The notes beneath the pieces were generated by a model. It saw only the letters and a list, made by a program, of their open reading frames with translations, was not told the DNA's origin and ran no database searches. Of a stretch of DNA of 64,000 bases, positions 45,383 to 54,936 are shown one piece after another. The stretch lies in NCBI RefSeq assembly GCF_003996965.1, contig NZ_QWDM01000011.1, positions 124,001 through 188,000 of the forward strand. Reading direction: 5' to 3'. Numbering within the stretch: position 1 is the stretch's first letter; the number at the start of each line of letters is the position of its first letter. The position numbers were made by a program, and so were the translations under genes. The stretch is from Flavobacterium cupreum. Lineage in GTDB: Bacteria > Bacteroidota > Bacteroidia > Flavobacteriales > Flavobacteriaceae.

Positions 45383-46477
45383 CTATTTTGCAGTTTTAAC
45401 TTCATAGATGGCATTGACCATTCCGTTTTGAGGACTGTCCAGAGTAAGTTCCCAAAACATTATTCCGCCCAGTTTTTTCGCTTTCACATATTCGGTTTTT
45501 GCTTTTATTGATTGAATGTCATCTGATGTAGCAAATGTTTTGGATGCTGCATTGTACCAATAGGGTGCTTTTGCCTTTTCATCCCAAAAAGATTTCCATC
45601 CATTGGCTTCTGTATACGTTGAGGCGAAGTTTTTAAAATTGACCCCTTCAATATGTTCTCCGGGCTGATATAAACCGTTGTTTACGTTTTCAACATTCTT
45701 CCATGTTCTGGAATAAAAAGCTCCGCCAATAATCAATTTTTCTGCCGGAACTCCCTGATTTAATAAATAGGTTACGGCTCTGTCTGTCGATTCTTCTTTC
45801 GGATTGGTACTGTATAACGGGGTATGATGTCCGGTAACTTTAGAATAGCCGTTAACCAAATCGTAACTCATGATGTTAATGCGGTTTACTAACGGAGCGA
45901 CAGCTTTCCAGTCTATAGATTCGTCTAAATATTTTTGAAATCCTCCGGCCGCAAAACTCAGTTCGTATTTTTTGCCTAAAGTAGAACGTAAGATTTTGAT
46001 TAATTCGGTGAAATTAGGTTTGTCAGCAGCCTGAAACAAATGTCCCGGAAGTCCTTCAATGGCAGGATATTCCCAGTCTAAATCTAAACCGTCTACTTTA
46101 AAATAGGTACTTACTTCTTTTACCGATTTTGCAAATTTCAATCTGCCTTCAGCTGTTGAAAAAGCAGCAGAACAAGGCTCACAACCTCCCCAGCCCCCAA
46201 GTGACAAAACAATTTTAAGCTGTGGATTTTTGGTTTTTAAAGAAACTAAATATTTAATGGTAGTAGAATCTTTAGGAGAATCAACACTTAGTTTTCCGTC
46301 TTTTAAATGACAGAAACTAAAAATAATCTGGTCCAGTTTACTTACTTCGTATTCGTTAATCAATTTATCATCACCGGTGTAATAGGCAATAATGTCCATT
46401 TTTTTATTTTTTTGCGCAAACGTATTTGTGGCACACAAGCACAGAAAAAATAAGGCAATCAGGTTAATCTGTTTCAT
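45383..46477 (-). CDS. Glycoside hydrolase family 18 chitinase-like enzyme
   Basis: 364 aa. Signal peptide ends NTFAQ. The catalytic motif DGLDLDWEYP (DxxDxDxE) has the acid Glu intact; IVLSLGGWGG is the second GH18 block, and GGIMFWELTLDS the last. It would hydrolyse chitin or peptidoglycan-type beta-1,4 N-acetylglucosamine links outside the cell. No binding module. Confidence 0.92.
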   Translation of the reverse strand: MKQINLIALFFLCLCATNTFAQKNKKMDIIAYYTGDDKLINEYEVSKLDQIIFSFCHLKDGKLSVDSPKDSTTIKYLVSLKTKNPQLKIVLSLGGWGGCEPCSAAFSTAEGRLKFAKSVKEVSTYFKVDGLDLDWEYPAIEGLPGHLFQAADKPNFTELIKILRSTLGKKYELSFAAGGFQKYLDESIDWKAVAPLVNRINIMSYDLVNGYSKVTGHHTPLYSTNPKEESTDRAVTYLLNQGVPAEKLIIGGAFYSRTWKNVENVNNGLYQPGEHIEGVNFKNFASTYTEANGWKSFWDEKAKAPYWYNAASKTFATSDDIQSIKAKTEYVKAKKLGGIMFWELTLDSPQNGMVNAIYEVKTAK

Positions 46478-46599
46478 TTTTAAGCTATTAGTTTTTTGAA
46501 ATGCTAAATATAAAACATTAGAATTGAAAATTCACTATCAGATATGTAACAGAAATGTAATTTTAATAAAGATTTGTGAAATGATCTCAAAGATAATGT

Positions 46600-46654
46600 A
46601 GAGGCGCACAGCAGTGCGTCTCGTCATTGTTTAGACGCACTGCTGTGCGCCTCT
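46600..46654. repeat. GGCGCACAGCAGTGCGTC inverted repeat
   Basis: 22-bp perfect arms at 46600-46621 and 46633-46654 around an 11-nt loop, in the 282-bp gap before the chitinase gene. A related hairpin (AGACGCACTGCGGTGCGTCT) is at 58403-58422, so it is a repeat family. The rest of the gap holds the terminator at 46695. Confidence 0.75.
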
Positions 46655-46694
46655 GCAATATGGTAAAAAAAATTAGGGTAAAAAAAATCAAAAA

Positions 46695-46728
46695 TAAACC
46701 CGCACTGTTTCGGACAAGTGCGGGTTTA
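46695..46728 (-). terminator. Terminator of the acyl-CoA dehydrogenase gene
   Basis: 12-bp stem TAAACCCGCACT with 46717-46728, 32-65 bp past the stop. Confidence 0.8.
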
Positions 46729-46759
46729 AACAAATTAAAAGCTAAAAACTATTTTTGTA

Positions 46760-48565
46760 TTAGAAGCAGTATTCGTTTTCTGCTACTAATTTAGAAGTAA
46801 TAACCTCTCTTAAAGCTACCACATTTGGATTGTTTGTATATTTTGTAAAACGTTTTAATCCCATTAACATCATACGTTGCTCGTCACCTTCAGCAAAAGA
46901 AATGATTCCTTCTTTTCCTCTTGAGTTTACGATATCTACCGCTTTATACAAGTATAATTTTGCCATTGCAATTTGCTCCTGTACTTTAGCTTCACCTTGA
47001 TTTTTGGCTAATTTCTCCGTTCTAAGAATAGTACTTTCTGCCATATATACTTCGATTAATATATCAGAAGCAGCCATTAATAACTGTTGGTGAGAATCTA
47101 AATCCGGTCCGTATTTCTGAACGGCACTTCCTGCAACCATTAAGAAAACTTTTTTCAGGTTAGCGATGATTCCTTTTTCTTCCGCAAATAATTCAGAGAA
47201 ATCAGGCGTGTCGAAAGATGGAATTCCCATTAATTCTTCAGAAACTTTCATAGCCGGTCCTAATAAATCAACATGACCTTTCATAGCCTTTTTGATTAAC
47301 ATACCTACAGAAAGCATTCTATTAATTTCGTTTGTTCCTTCGTAGATTCTGGCAATACGGGCATCTCTCCAGGCACTTTCCATTGGCGTGTCTTCAGAGA
47401 ATCCCATTCCACCGAAAATCTGGATTCCTTCATCAGCACAAGATTGTACGTCTTCAGAAACTGCTACTTTAAGGATAGAACATTCGATAGCGTATTCTTC
47501 AACACCTTTCAATTCGGCTTCCTGATGAGAAGTTCCTTCCGCTTCACGGGCAGCAATTCTGTCTTCGATATCTTTTGCAGCACGGTAAGAAGCACTTTCT
47601 CCGGCGTAGGCATTCGTTGCCATTTCAGCTAATTTAGAACGGATCGCTCCAAAAGATGAAATTGGAGTATTAAACTGAATTCTTTCGTTAGCATATTTTA
47701 CAGCATTTGAAGTCACTCTGCGTTGTGCATCCAGACAAGCTGCTGCCAGTTTAATACGACCAACGTTCAAAGCATTCATAGCGATTTTGAAACCGTTTCC
47801 TCTTTCAGACAACATGTTTTCAACCGGTACTTTTGTATCGTTGAAGAAAACCTGACGCGTAGAAGAAGCACGGATTCCTAATTTATGCTCTTCTTCATTC
47901 ATGGAAATTCCGTTAGACGGATCGTTTTCTACGATGAAACCTGTAATATTTTTATCATCACCAATACGGGCAAAAACGATGAACACGCTGCAGAAACCTG
48001 CATTTGAAATCCACATTTTTTGTCCTGTAATTTTATAGTGCGTTCCGTCTTCAGATAAAACGGCTTTTGTTTTTCCTGAGTTAGCATCAGATCCTGCACC
48101 TGGTTCCGTTAAACAATAAGCTCCAAACCATTCTCCTGAAGCCAGTTTAGGAACGTATTTTTTCTTTTGTTCTTCAGATCCATAAAGGGTAATTGGCATT
48201 GTCCCGATTCCGGTATGTGCACCAAAAGCAGTTGAGAAAGATCCTGTAGCACCCGAAATGTAATCGCAAACTAACATAGTAGAAACGAATCCCATTCCCA
48301 ATCCACCGTATTCTTCCGGAACGGCAACTCCTAAAAGTCCCAATTCACCTGCTTTACGCATAGAAGCTTCTGTATACGCATAATCTTTCTTCTCGAAACG
48401 ATCTTTATGCGCCCATAATTCTTTGTCTACGAACTCTTTTACAGAGTCACGCATCATTAACTGCTCTTCCGAAAAATCTTCTGGTGTAAAGACATCTTCG
48501 CATTTTGTTTCTTTAACTAAAAACTGACCACCACGGGTTACGTTTTTTTCGATTGTATCTGCCAT
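46760..48565 (-). CDS. Acyl-CoA dehydrogenase
   Basis: 601 aa, longer than simple acyl-CoA dehydrogenases and like the VLCAD form. FAD/substrate motifs: WFGAYCLTEPGAGSDANSG, KMWISNAGFCSVFIVFA, SYRAAKDIEDRIA, and catalytic Glu in ARIYEGTNEINRML. It does the first step of beta-oxidation. It lies last in a cluster with MarR, FadB-like and thiolase genes. Confidence 0.92.
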   Translation of the reverse strand: MADTIEKNVTRGGQFLVKETKCEDVFTPEDFSEEQLMMRDSVKEFVDKELWAHKDRFEKKDYAYTEASMRKAGELGLLGVAVPEEYGGLGMGFVSTMLVCDYISGATGSFSTAFGAHTGIGTMPITLYGSEEQKKKYVPKLASGEWFGAYCLTEPGAGSDANSGKTKAVLSEDGTHYKITGQKMWISNAGFCSVFIVFARIGDDKNITGFIVENDPSNGISMNEEEHKLGIRASSTRQVFFNDTKVPVENMLSERGNGFKIAMNALNVGRIKLAAACLDAQRRVTSNAVKYANERIQFNTPISSFGAIRSKLAEMATNAYAGESASYRAAKDIEDRIAAREAEGTSHQEAELKGVEEYAIECSILKVAVSEDVQSCADEGIQIFGGMGFSEDTPMESAWRDARIARIYEGTNEINRMLSVGMLIKKAMKGHVDLLGPAMKVSEELMGIPSFDTPDFSELFAEEKGIIANLKKVFLMVAGSAVQKYGPDLDSHQQLLMAASDILIEVYMAESTILRTEKLAKNQGEAKVQEQIAMAKLYLYKAVDIVNSRGKEGIISFAEGDEQRMMLMGLKRFTKYTNNPNVVALREVITSKLVAENEYCF

Positions 48566-48584
48566 TTTTTATTCTTTTTAGAGA

Positions 48585-48612
48585 AAAGAAAATAGAATAT
48601 AGAGAATAGACT
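48585..48612. repeat. Left half of the TAGAAAATAGA hairpin repeat
   Basis: Purine-rich AAAATAGAATATAGAGAATA abuts the four-helix-bundle stop. It matches the left arms of the two complete copies at 50322-50478 and is complementary to the pyrimidine-rich half at 49075-49127. Confidence 0.6.
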
Positions 48613-48963
48613 TTACTTCAATCCGTTTTGGAAGCTCATTGTTATTCTTTGAAATTCTTCTATTTTAATTTCTAATTGGTTAAATTGTATTTTGTTTATG
48701 TATTTTCTATGCGTAGCAATTAATAATTGCGTGATTAGTTCAAATGAGGAGCCTAGAGAAATGTCTAAAAAATGACTGAAAGATTTATCTGTTCTTGAAG
48801 AACCTTCAGCAATATTACTAGGCATTGAAACAGAACATCTGCTAATTTGAGAACTTAAATCATATCTTTCATGTTTTGGAAATTCTAACAATAAATCCGA
48901 GATATCATTAGCGATTGAAATTCCAATTTGCCAAATCTTTAAGTTCTTATAATTATGTCTCAT
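48613..48963 (-). CDS. Four-helix-bundle (S23 / 23S rRNA intervening-sequence) protein
   Basis: 116 aa. NYKNLKIWQIGISIANDI, then LSSQISRCSVSMPSNIAEG and FLDISLGSSFELITQLLIA are the S23 signature. The family is often encoded in 23S rRNA intervening sequences, but also free in chromosomes, with unknown role. It stands between acyl-CoA dehydrogenase and thiolase genes. The two halves of a hairpin repeat bound it (48585-48612 and 49075-49127). Confidence 0.85.
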   Translation of the reverse strand: MRHNYKNLKIWQIGISIANDISDLLLEFPKHERYDLSSQISRCSVSMPSNIAEGSSRTDKSFSHFLDISLGSSFELITQLLIATHRKYINKIQFNQLEIKIEEFQRITMSFQNGLK

Positions 48964-49074
48964 GTTTTTGAGTCAAGTTAAGAAATTAAAACAAAAAAAG
49001 TAAGATTAATACTATTTTTATTTAAAGCTAGAACTTTATGTCGCTACAAAAGCCTTATCTCTTTCCTTTCACAA

Positions 49075-49127
49075 AACTCTATTCTCTTTATTCTATGCTC
49101 TTTATTCTATATTCTATTCTCTTTATT
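49075..49127. repeat. Right half of the TAGAAAATAGA hairpin repeat
   Basis: Pyrimidine-rich TCTATTCTCTTTATTCTAT repeats, the right-arm type of the copies at 50322-50478. It ends at the thiolase stop. Confidence 0.6.
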
Positions 49128-50307
49128 AAAGAACCTCGTAAATCCCCGCAGAACCCTGTCCAGTCCCCACACACATACTCACGATTCCGTATTTGTTACC
49201 TCTGCGTTTCATTTCGTCGAATAACTGAACAGAAAGTTTAGCACCTGTACATCCCAGAGGGTGACCTAAAGCGATCGCTCCACCGTTTACGTTTACGATA
49301 TCCGGATTTAAACCTAGTTCGCGAATTACAGCCAGAGACTGAGAAGCAAAAGCCTCGTTTAATTCCACTAAGTCAATATCTTTCAATTCTAAACCAGCTT
49401 GTTTTAAGGCTTTCGGAATTGCTTTTACAGGACCGATACCCATGATTCTTGGTTCAACACCAGAAGAAGCAAAGTTTACCAATCTTGCAATGGGCTCCAG
49501 GTTTAATTCTTTCACCATATCCTCGCTCATGATCAAAACAAAAGCAGCACCATCACTCATTTGAGAAGAGTTACCGGCAGTTACGCTTCCGTCAGCGGCA
49601 AAAACAGGTTTCAAACCAGCCAATGCAGCCACAGAAGTTCCGGCACGTGGACCTTCGTCTTGTTTTACTACATATGATTTAGTTTCTTTTTTACCGTTTT
49701 CGTTGATGAACGTTTGATCAACAGTAATCGGAACAATTTGTTTGTCGAATTTTCCTTCAGCCTGCGCTTTTAGGGCTTTCATATGAGAGTTGTAAGCAAA
49801 CTCATCCTGATCTTCTCTGGAGATTTTGTATTGGTTGGCTACTGCTTCAGCCGTTAAACCCATACCCCAGTAGTAATCTTCATGACCTGCAGCGGCAACT
49901 TTATAATCCGGAGTTGGTTTGTAACCTCCCATCGGAATAAAACTCATGCTTTCTGCTCCACCGGCAATGATACAATCTGCCATTCCTGACTGGATTTTAG
50001 CAGTCGCCATTCCGATAGTTTCTAATCCGGATGCGCAATAACGGTTTACGGTTACACCAGGAACATCTTCTACTTTTAATCCCATTAAAGAGATCAAACG
50101 CCCAACGTTCAAACCTTGTTCTGCTTCCGGCATGGCATTTCCTACCATCACGTCATCAATACGTTTTTTGTCAAAATCAGGCAGTTCATCCATCATAAAC
50201 TGAATGGTTTCCGCAGCTAATTCATCAGGTCTTTTAAATCTAAAAACCCCTTTTGGTGCTTTCCCTACCGCTGTACGATAAGCTTTTACTATATATGCTG
50301 TTTTCAT
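49126..50307 (-). CDS. fadA: Acetyl-CoA C-acyltransferase (thiolase)
   Basis: 393 aa. Nucleophile Cys in NRYCASGLETIG; second motif NVNGGAIALGHPLGCTGAK with His; third CVGTGQGSAGIYEV with the general-base Cys. It cleaves 3-ketoacyl-CoA to acetyl-CoA. It is adjacent to the FadB-like gene (171 bp apart), part of a beta-oxidation cluster. Confidence 0.93.
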   Translation of the reverse strand: MKTAYIVKAYRTAVGKAPKGVFRFKRPDELAAETIQFMMDELPDFDKKRIDDVMVGNAMPEAEQGLNVGRLISLMGLKVEDVPGVTVNRYCASGLETIGMATAKIQSGMADCIIAGGAESMSFIPMGGYKPTPDYKVAAAGHEDYYWGMGLTAEAVANQYKISREDQDEFAYNSHMKALKAQAEGKFDKQIVPITVDQTFINENGKKETKSYVVKQDEGPRAGTSVAALAGLKPVFAADGSVTAGNSSQMSDGAAFVLIMSEDMVKELNLEPIARLVNFASSGVEPRIMGIGPVKAIPKALKQAGLELKDIDLVELNEAFASQSLAVIRELGLNPDIVNVNGGAIALGHPLGCTGAKLSVQLFDEMKRRGNKYGIVSMCVGTGQGSAGIYEVL

Positions 50308-50321
50308 TTGTTTTTGTTTTT

Positions 50322-50478
50322 AAGATTATAGAAAATAGATCATAGAAAATAGACTTTTACTTTGTCTCAAAATCTATATGCTATTCTCTTTATTCTATTT
50401 TTTAAGACTATAGAAGATAGCGTATAGAAAATAGACTTAAAGTCTTACATCTATATTCTATTCTCTTTGTTCTATTTT
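50322..50478. repeat. Two tandem copies of an ~80-bp AT-rich hairpin repeat
   Basis: Copy 1 (50322-50401) and copy 2 (50403-50478) each begin TAAGA(T/C)TATAGAA-ATAG and end in pyrimidine-rich TATTCTCTTTxTTCTATTTT. Within each the left purine part is complementary to the right. The elements fill the gap between fadB-like and thiolase genes. Confidence 0.75.
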
Positions 50479-52869
50479 CTAATTACGAAGTGGTTTTCCT
50501 TTAGTTAACATATACTGAATTCTCTCTAAAGTCTTGCGCTCTGTACAAAGAGATAAGAAAGCTTCACGTTCGATATCTAATAAATATTGTTCGGATACTA
50601 AAGTGGCTTCAGATAAATCACCACCGGCCATTACGTAAGCCAGTTTGTTGGCGATTTTTTTATCGTGCTCAGAAATGTATTTTCCGGCTTCCATCTGATC
50701 GGTTCCCACTAAGAACATTCCCAATGCTTGTTTACCTAAAACCTTAACATCAGTTCTTCTGATTGGTTGTGTATAACCCGCTTCAGCCATTAACAACGCA
50801 TGTTTTTTAGCTTCAGCAATCTGACGGTCTTTGTTTACCACGATAACATCTTTTCCATGCTGTAAAAGTCCGGTATCAAAAGCTTCGTAACCTGAAGTCG
50901 ATACTTTTGCCATTGCGATCGTTAAGAAATACTCCTGAAGAACGTTTAGTTCCACATCGTTTTTACGGAAAAGATCTGAAGCTCTTAAAGCCATTTCTTT
51001 AGATCCGCCACCACCAGGAAGTACACCAACACCAAACTCAACCAATCCCATATAGGTTTCTGCAGCAGCAACCACTTTATCAGCGTGTAAGCTCATTTCG
51101 CATCCACCGCCAAAAGTCATTCCGTGAGGCGCTACTACAACCGGAATTCCGGAGTAACGAACACGCATCATCGTGTCCTGGAACAATTTGATTGCCATGT
51201 TCAATTCATCATATTCCTGCTCAACGGCCATCATGAAAATCATTCCGATATTGGCTCCAACAGAAAAATTCGCTGCCTGGTTACCAATAACCAGTCCCTG
51301 ATATTCTTTTTCAGATAAGTCGATTGCTTTATTGATAGCAGCAAGTACGTCGCCGCCAATGGTATTCATTTTAGACTGGAATTCTAAGTTTAAAATTCCG
51401 TCACCTAAGTCCTGGATAATTGCGCCGCTATTGCTCCATACTTTTTTGCTTTCGCGAATGTTGTTCAGGATAATAAATGCATCCTGTCCCGGAACTTTAA
51501 CTTGTGATTTTGTTGGGATATTGTAGAAATAAGAAGCGCCTTCTTTTACAGAGTAGAAACTTTCGCTTCCGGAAGCTAACATTTCCGTAACCCATGCAGC
51601 CGGTTCTAAACCTTCTGCTTTCATGATTTCGATTCCGTTGGCAACACCAATGGCGTCCCAAATTTCGAATGGACCATTTTCCCATCCGAAACCGGCTTTC
51701 ATCGCATCATCAATTTTATATAATTCGTCTGAGATTTCAGGAATTCTGTTGGAAACATAAGCAAACATTCCAGAGAAACTCTTACGGTAGAATTCTCCTG
51801 CTTTGTCTTTTCCTTTCACTAAAACTTTAAAACGGTTGATTGGTTTATCGATAGTTTTTGTCAGTTCAAGTGTAGCGAAAGAAGCTTTTTTAGCCGGACG
51901 ATATTCTAATGTATCCAAATCTAAAGAAAGAATGTCTTTATCGACTTTTTTGTAGAAACCTTGTCCTGTTTTGCTTCCCAACCATTTATTCTCCATCATT
52001 TTGTTGACGAAATCAGGAAGTTTAAACAATTCGTGTTGTTCGTCAGTCGGGCAGTTTTCATAAATACCGTTGGCAACGTGCACCAAAGTATCCAGACCAA
52101 CCACGTCAACGGTACGGAAAGTAGCCGATTTTGGGCGACCGATAACCGGACCAGTCAGTTTATCAACCTCTTCAATTGTTAATCCCATTTCTTTTACCAA
52201 ATGGAACAAACTCTGGATTCCGTAAATACCAATTCTGTTTCCGATAAATGCCGGAGTATCTTTGGCCACAACCGAAGTTTTTCCTAAGAATTTAGATCCG
52301 TATTCATTTAGGAAATCCAATACTTCAGTGGAAGTTTTTGGACCAGGAATAATTTCAAATAATTTTAAGTAACGCGCAGGGTTAAAAAAGTGGGTTCCAC
52401 AGAAGTGTTGTTGAAAATCTTCGCTTCTTCCTTCGCTCATAAAGTGAATCGGAATACCGGAAGTGTTAGAAGTAACCAAAGTTCCCGGTTTACGGAATTT
52501 TTCGATTTGTTCGAATACTAATTTCTTAATATCCAGACGTTCCACTACAACTTCAATAATCCAGTCCACATTGGCAATTTTTGCCATGTCGTCTGTAGTA
52601 TTTCCAGTAGTAATTCTGTTGGCGAATTTCTGGCTGTAAATAGGAGAGGGTTTTGATTTCAATGAATTCGCTAAGTGTTCGTTTACCACTCGGTTGCGAA
52701 CCACTTTACTCTCAAGCGTTAATCCTTTTTTAGCTTCAGCTTCTGTCAACTCGCGGGGTACGATGTCAAGCAGTAAAACTTCAACACCAATATTGGCAAA
52801 ATGGCAAGCTATTCCTGAACCCATAATTCCGGATCCGATTACAGCGACTTTTTTAATTGTGCGTTTCAT
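50479..52869 (-). CDS. 3-hydroxyacyl-CoA dehydrogenase / enoyl-CoA hydratase fusion
   Basis: 796 aa. The NAD-binding loop IGSGIMGSGIACHFANIGVE is at the N-terminus, with LVTSNTSGIPIHFMSEG and FFNPARYLKLFEIIPG. The enoyl-CoA hydratase domain (YSGIPVVVAPHGMTFGGGCEM, GVLPGGGGSKEMALR) is at the C-terminus. This order is the reverse of E. coli FadB and typical for Bacteroidota. It does the two middle steps of beta-oxidation. Confidence 0.93.
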   Translation of the reverse strand: MKRTIKKVAVIGSGIMGSGIACHFANIGVEVLLLDIVPRELTEAEAKKGLTLESKVVRNRVVNEHLANSLKSKPSPIYSQKFANRITTGNTTDDMAKIANVDWIIEVVVERLDIKKLVFEQIEKFRKPGTLVTSNTSGIPIHFMSEGRSEDFQQHFCGTHFFNPARYLKLFEIIPGPKTSTEVLDFLNEYGSKFLGKTSVVAKDTPAFIGNRIGIYGIQSLFHLVKEMGLTIEEVDKLTGPVIGRPKSATFRTVDVVGLDTLVHVANGIYENCPTDEQHELFKLPDFVNKMMENKWLGSKTGQGFYKKVDKDILSLDLDTLEYRPAKKASFATLELTKTIDKPINRFKVLVKGKDKAGEFYRKSFSGMFAYVSNRIPEISDELYKIDDAMKAGFGWENGPFEIWDAIGVANGIEIMKAEGLEPAAWVTEMLASGSESFYSVKEGASYFYNIPTKSQVKVPGQDAFIILNNIRESKKVWSNSGAIIQDLGDGILNLEFQSKMNTIGGDVLAAINKAIDLSEKEYQGLVIGNQAANFSVGANIGMIFMMAVEQEYDELNMAIKLFQDTMMRVRYSGIPVVVAPHGMTFGGGCEMSLHADKVVAAAETYMGLVEFGVGVLPGGGGSKEMALRASDLFRKNDVELNVLQEYFLTIAMAKVSTSGYEAFDTGLLQHGKDVIVVNKDRQIAEAKKHALLMAEAGYTQPIRRTDVKVLGKQALGMFLVGTDQMEAGKYISEHDKKIANKLAYVMAGGDLSEATLVSEQYLLDIEREAFLSLCTERKTLERIQYMLTKGKPLRN

Positions 52870-52923
52870 AATTTGTTACTATTTGTTTTTTGTATGGAAT
52901 CTGATATGTTTTAGAAAATAAGG

Positions 52924-53382
52924 TTATTCATTTTCCGGTTTTTCTGTTTGATTAAATATGTTCTTGTCCTGAATCAATTCGTTGATGATTTCCGAAACCT
53001 CAATAAAATGTTTTAATTTTTCGTCAGAAACATGTTTCCGAACCGTTTCATTAAATTTCAGCACTGTATTTTTAGATAAATCTCTTTTTTCTTTTCCAAA
53101 TTCGGTCAGGTAAATCAAAACGCCTCTTCCGTCACTCGGGTTCTTTTTGCGGACAATAAGACCTTTATCTTCCATTGATTTTAAGGTTCTGGTCAAGCTG
53201 GTAGCTTCCATTCCCATTCTTGGGCCTAACGCCGTAGATGGAGTTCCGTCTTCTTTGTCTATACTCAAAAGGGCAAATCCTGTCGCCATAGTGGCATCGT
53301 ATTTTGCAGCTTCCTCGTTATACATTCTTGACACAGCCTGCCAGGTGGCTCTTAAAATATAATCTATTGTTTTGTCTTTCAT
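52924..53382 (-). CDS. MarR-family regulator of the fatty-acid cluster
   Basis: 152 aa. HTH LGPRMGMEATSLTRTLKSMEDKG and wing PSDGRGVLIYLTEFGKEKR are intact. It is the first gene of the minus-strand cluster, 54 bp upstream of the FadB-like gene. A FadR-like role sensing acyl-CoA is the natural inference, since MarR proteins of this sort lead such clusters in flavobacteria. Confidence 0.85.
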   Translation of the reverse strand: MKDKTIDYILRATWQAVSRMYNEEAAKYDATMATGFALLSIDKEDGTPSTALGPRMGMEATSLTRTLKSMEDKGLIVRKKNPSDGRGVLIYLTEFGKEKRDLSKNTVLKFNETVRKHVSDEKLKHFIEVSEIINELIQDKNIFNQTEKPENE

Positions 53383-53628
53383 AAGTAACTATATCGATTT
53401 CAAATATAATCAAAAAATACTATGCGTGCATATTATTTTTGAATAAATTTTTGGTTAATGAAAAAATGTCTCTGAAACAGAGTGGTTTAGGGTTAGTTTT
53501 TGAATTGAAATATACTATTCTTTTTTGAGATTTTAACAAATTCGTCAGCGTAAAAAATCTTTTATGGTTTTAAATCCTCTTTTAATTCCGCATTTGGTAA
53601 AAAAAACTGAATTTAATGCGAATAAAAT

Positions 53629-54642
53629 TTACTCCTTATATTTTTCAAGTGCCATCTGGAGGTTTTTTTTCATCCGGTTCCGCAGGCCTTCCGGTTTCAG
53701 GATTTCGATGCCACACCCAAAACCCAATAACAGACGTTCCATTTCATAATTCGGAATAACGAGTAAATGCACTATAATGGTGCCGTCATCATTTTGTTTG
53801 ATCAGTCTTTGTGTCGGATGCAGGGGTTTTGTCAATACATAAGGAGCATTTATTTCATCGATCCAGAGTTCGATTTTTCTGGGCTGCAAACCCGAATTCA
53901 CCGTTACGCCAATTACATTTTTATAATACAAATCGGCATCAAAATCTTGTTCTAAATACGGTACATTAAAATCGTAATCAATGGCAATAATGCGGTCCAA
54001 AGCCAGATTGGTAATGGGCTGTGAGCCCTTTTTCTTTCCAACTAAAAACCATCGGTTATTGAATTCCTTCAAAATAAACGGATGAAAATGAAACTTATTT
54101 TCTTCCCTGGATTTAAAGGATTTGTAGGTAATGACGAGTGCCACTTTTTTGATAATCGCCTGATACACTTCATCTAAATAATGCAGACCTTTCAGTCCTT
54201 CATTTTTATCCAGATAAATAACCGGTCGCGTATGTGATTTCTCGGAGTAGATTTTATCCTCCAGACGCTGCAGTATATCCGAAACGTCGCTGAACAAAGA
54301 GAAATCCTTAAACTGTTTGAGCATCGAAACGGTTTCGGTTAAGACATTCATGTCGGTTTCCGTCAGCGGAATATCGGTGATGGTAAATTCGTCGTCTTCA
54401 TATTTATAGAACTTCTTGTCATACACGACAATAGGGGCGTTGTAGCCCAGTTTTTCACTCCGCATCAACTGAATATCCATCTGGATCGTTCGTTTGCTGA
54501 TGGAATTCTCGCGGCCTTCATATTCAAACAACGCTTCAGAACAGCATTCGATTAAATCTTCCAGGGTCCATTGACGATACCTGTTTTGTAAACATTTGTC
54601 TATTGTTTTGTACCGTATTAAGGCATTTTTGTTTTGTGACAT
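53629..54642 (-). CDS. WYL-domain transcriptional regulator
   Basis: 337 aa. N-terminal HTH (IRYKTIDKCLQNRYRQWTLE then ISKRTIQMDIQLMR) followed by a WYL domain with LKEFNNRWFLVGKK and a C-terminal WCX-like part (IPNYEMERLLLGFGCGIEIL). WYL proteins bind nucleotides or nucleic acid ligands and often regulate defence and RNA-repair genes. It flanks the RNA-repair island. The frame to 54849 adds 69 repeat-derived residues; ATG 54642 is right. Confidence 0.87.
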   Translation of the reverse strand: MSQNKNALIRYKTIDKCLQNRYRQWTLEDLIECCSEALFEYEGRENSISKRTIQMDIQLMRSEKLGYNAPIVVYDKKFYKYEDDEFTITDIPLTETDMNVLTETVSMLKQFKDFSLFSDVSDILQRLEDKIYSEKSHTRPVIYLDKNEGLKGLHYLDEVYQAIIKKVALVITYKSFKSREENKFHFHPFILKEFNNRWFLVGKKKGSQPITNLALDRIIAIDYDFNVPYLEQDFDADLYYKNVIGVTVNSGLQPRKIELWIDEINAPYVLTKPLHPTQRLIKQNDDGTIIVHLLVIPNYEMERLLLGFGCGIEILKPEGLRNRMKKNLQMALEKYKE

Positions 54643-54649
54643 AGTATGT

Positions 54650-54846
54650 TTTTTTGCCACAAAGGCACAAAGGCACAAAGTTTTTTTGCCACAGATTAAA
54701 AGATTAAAATGATTAAAAAATCTCCTCAATCTCCTCAATCTGCGAGAAACAAAAACTTTGCGGCTTTGCGGCTTTGCGCGTTTATTTTTTCGTTTCCAAT
54801 ATTCCGTCCAGAAACCCGACAGGTTTTTAAAACCTTTCGGGTTTAT
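54650..54846. repeat. Degenerate tandem repeats and a terminator in the gap after the HD gene
   Basis: Units AAAGGCAC and GCGGCTTT recur at 54655-54785 (for example 54660-54680 and 54759-54780), a Flavobacterium-type intergenic filler. At 54812-54844 a 15-bp stem with one mismatch (AAACCCGACAGGTTT) terminates the HD gene. No gene is seen. Confidence 0.65.
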
Positions 54847-54936
54847 CATTGCGATATGTAACCGTTAAAATGAATCAATATAAAATCTGCTCGATCTGCA
54901 AAATCTGCGAGAGAAAAACTCTGCGCAATTCAATTT

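Noticed and set aside
53629..54849. Longer WYL start at 54849
   Set aside because: Added residues come from tandem intergenic repeats.
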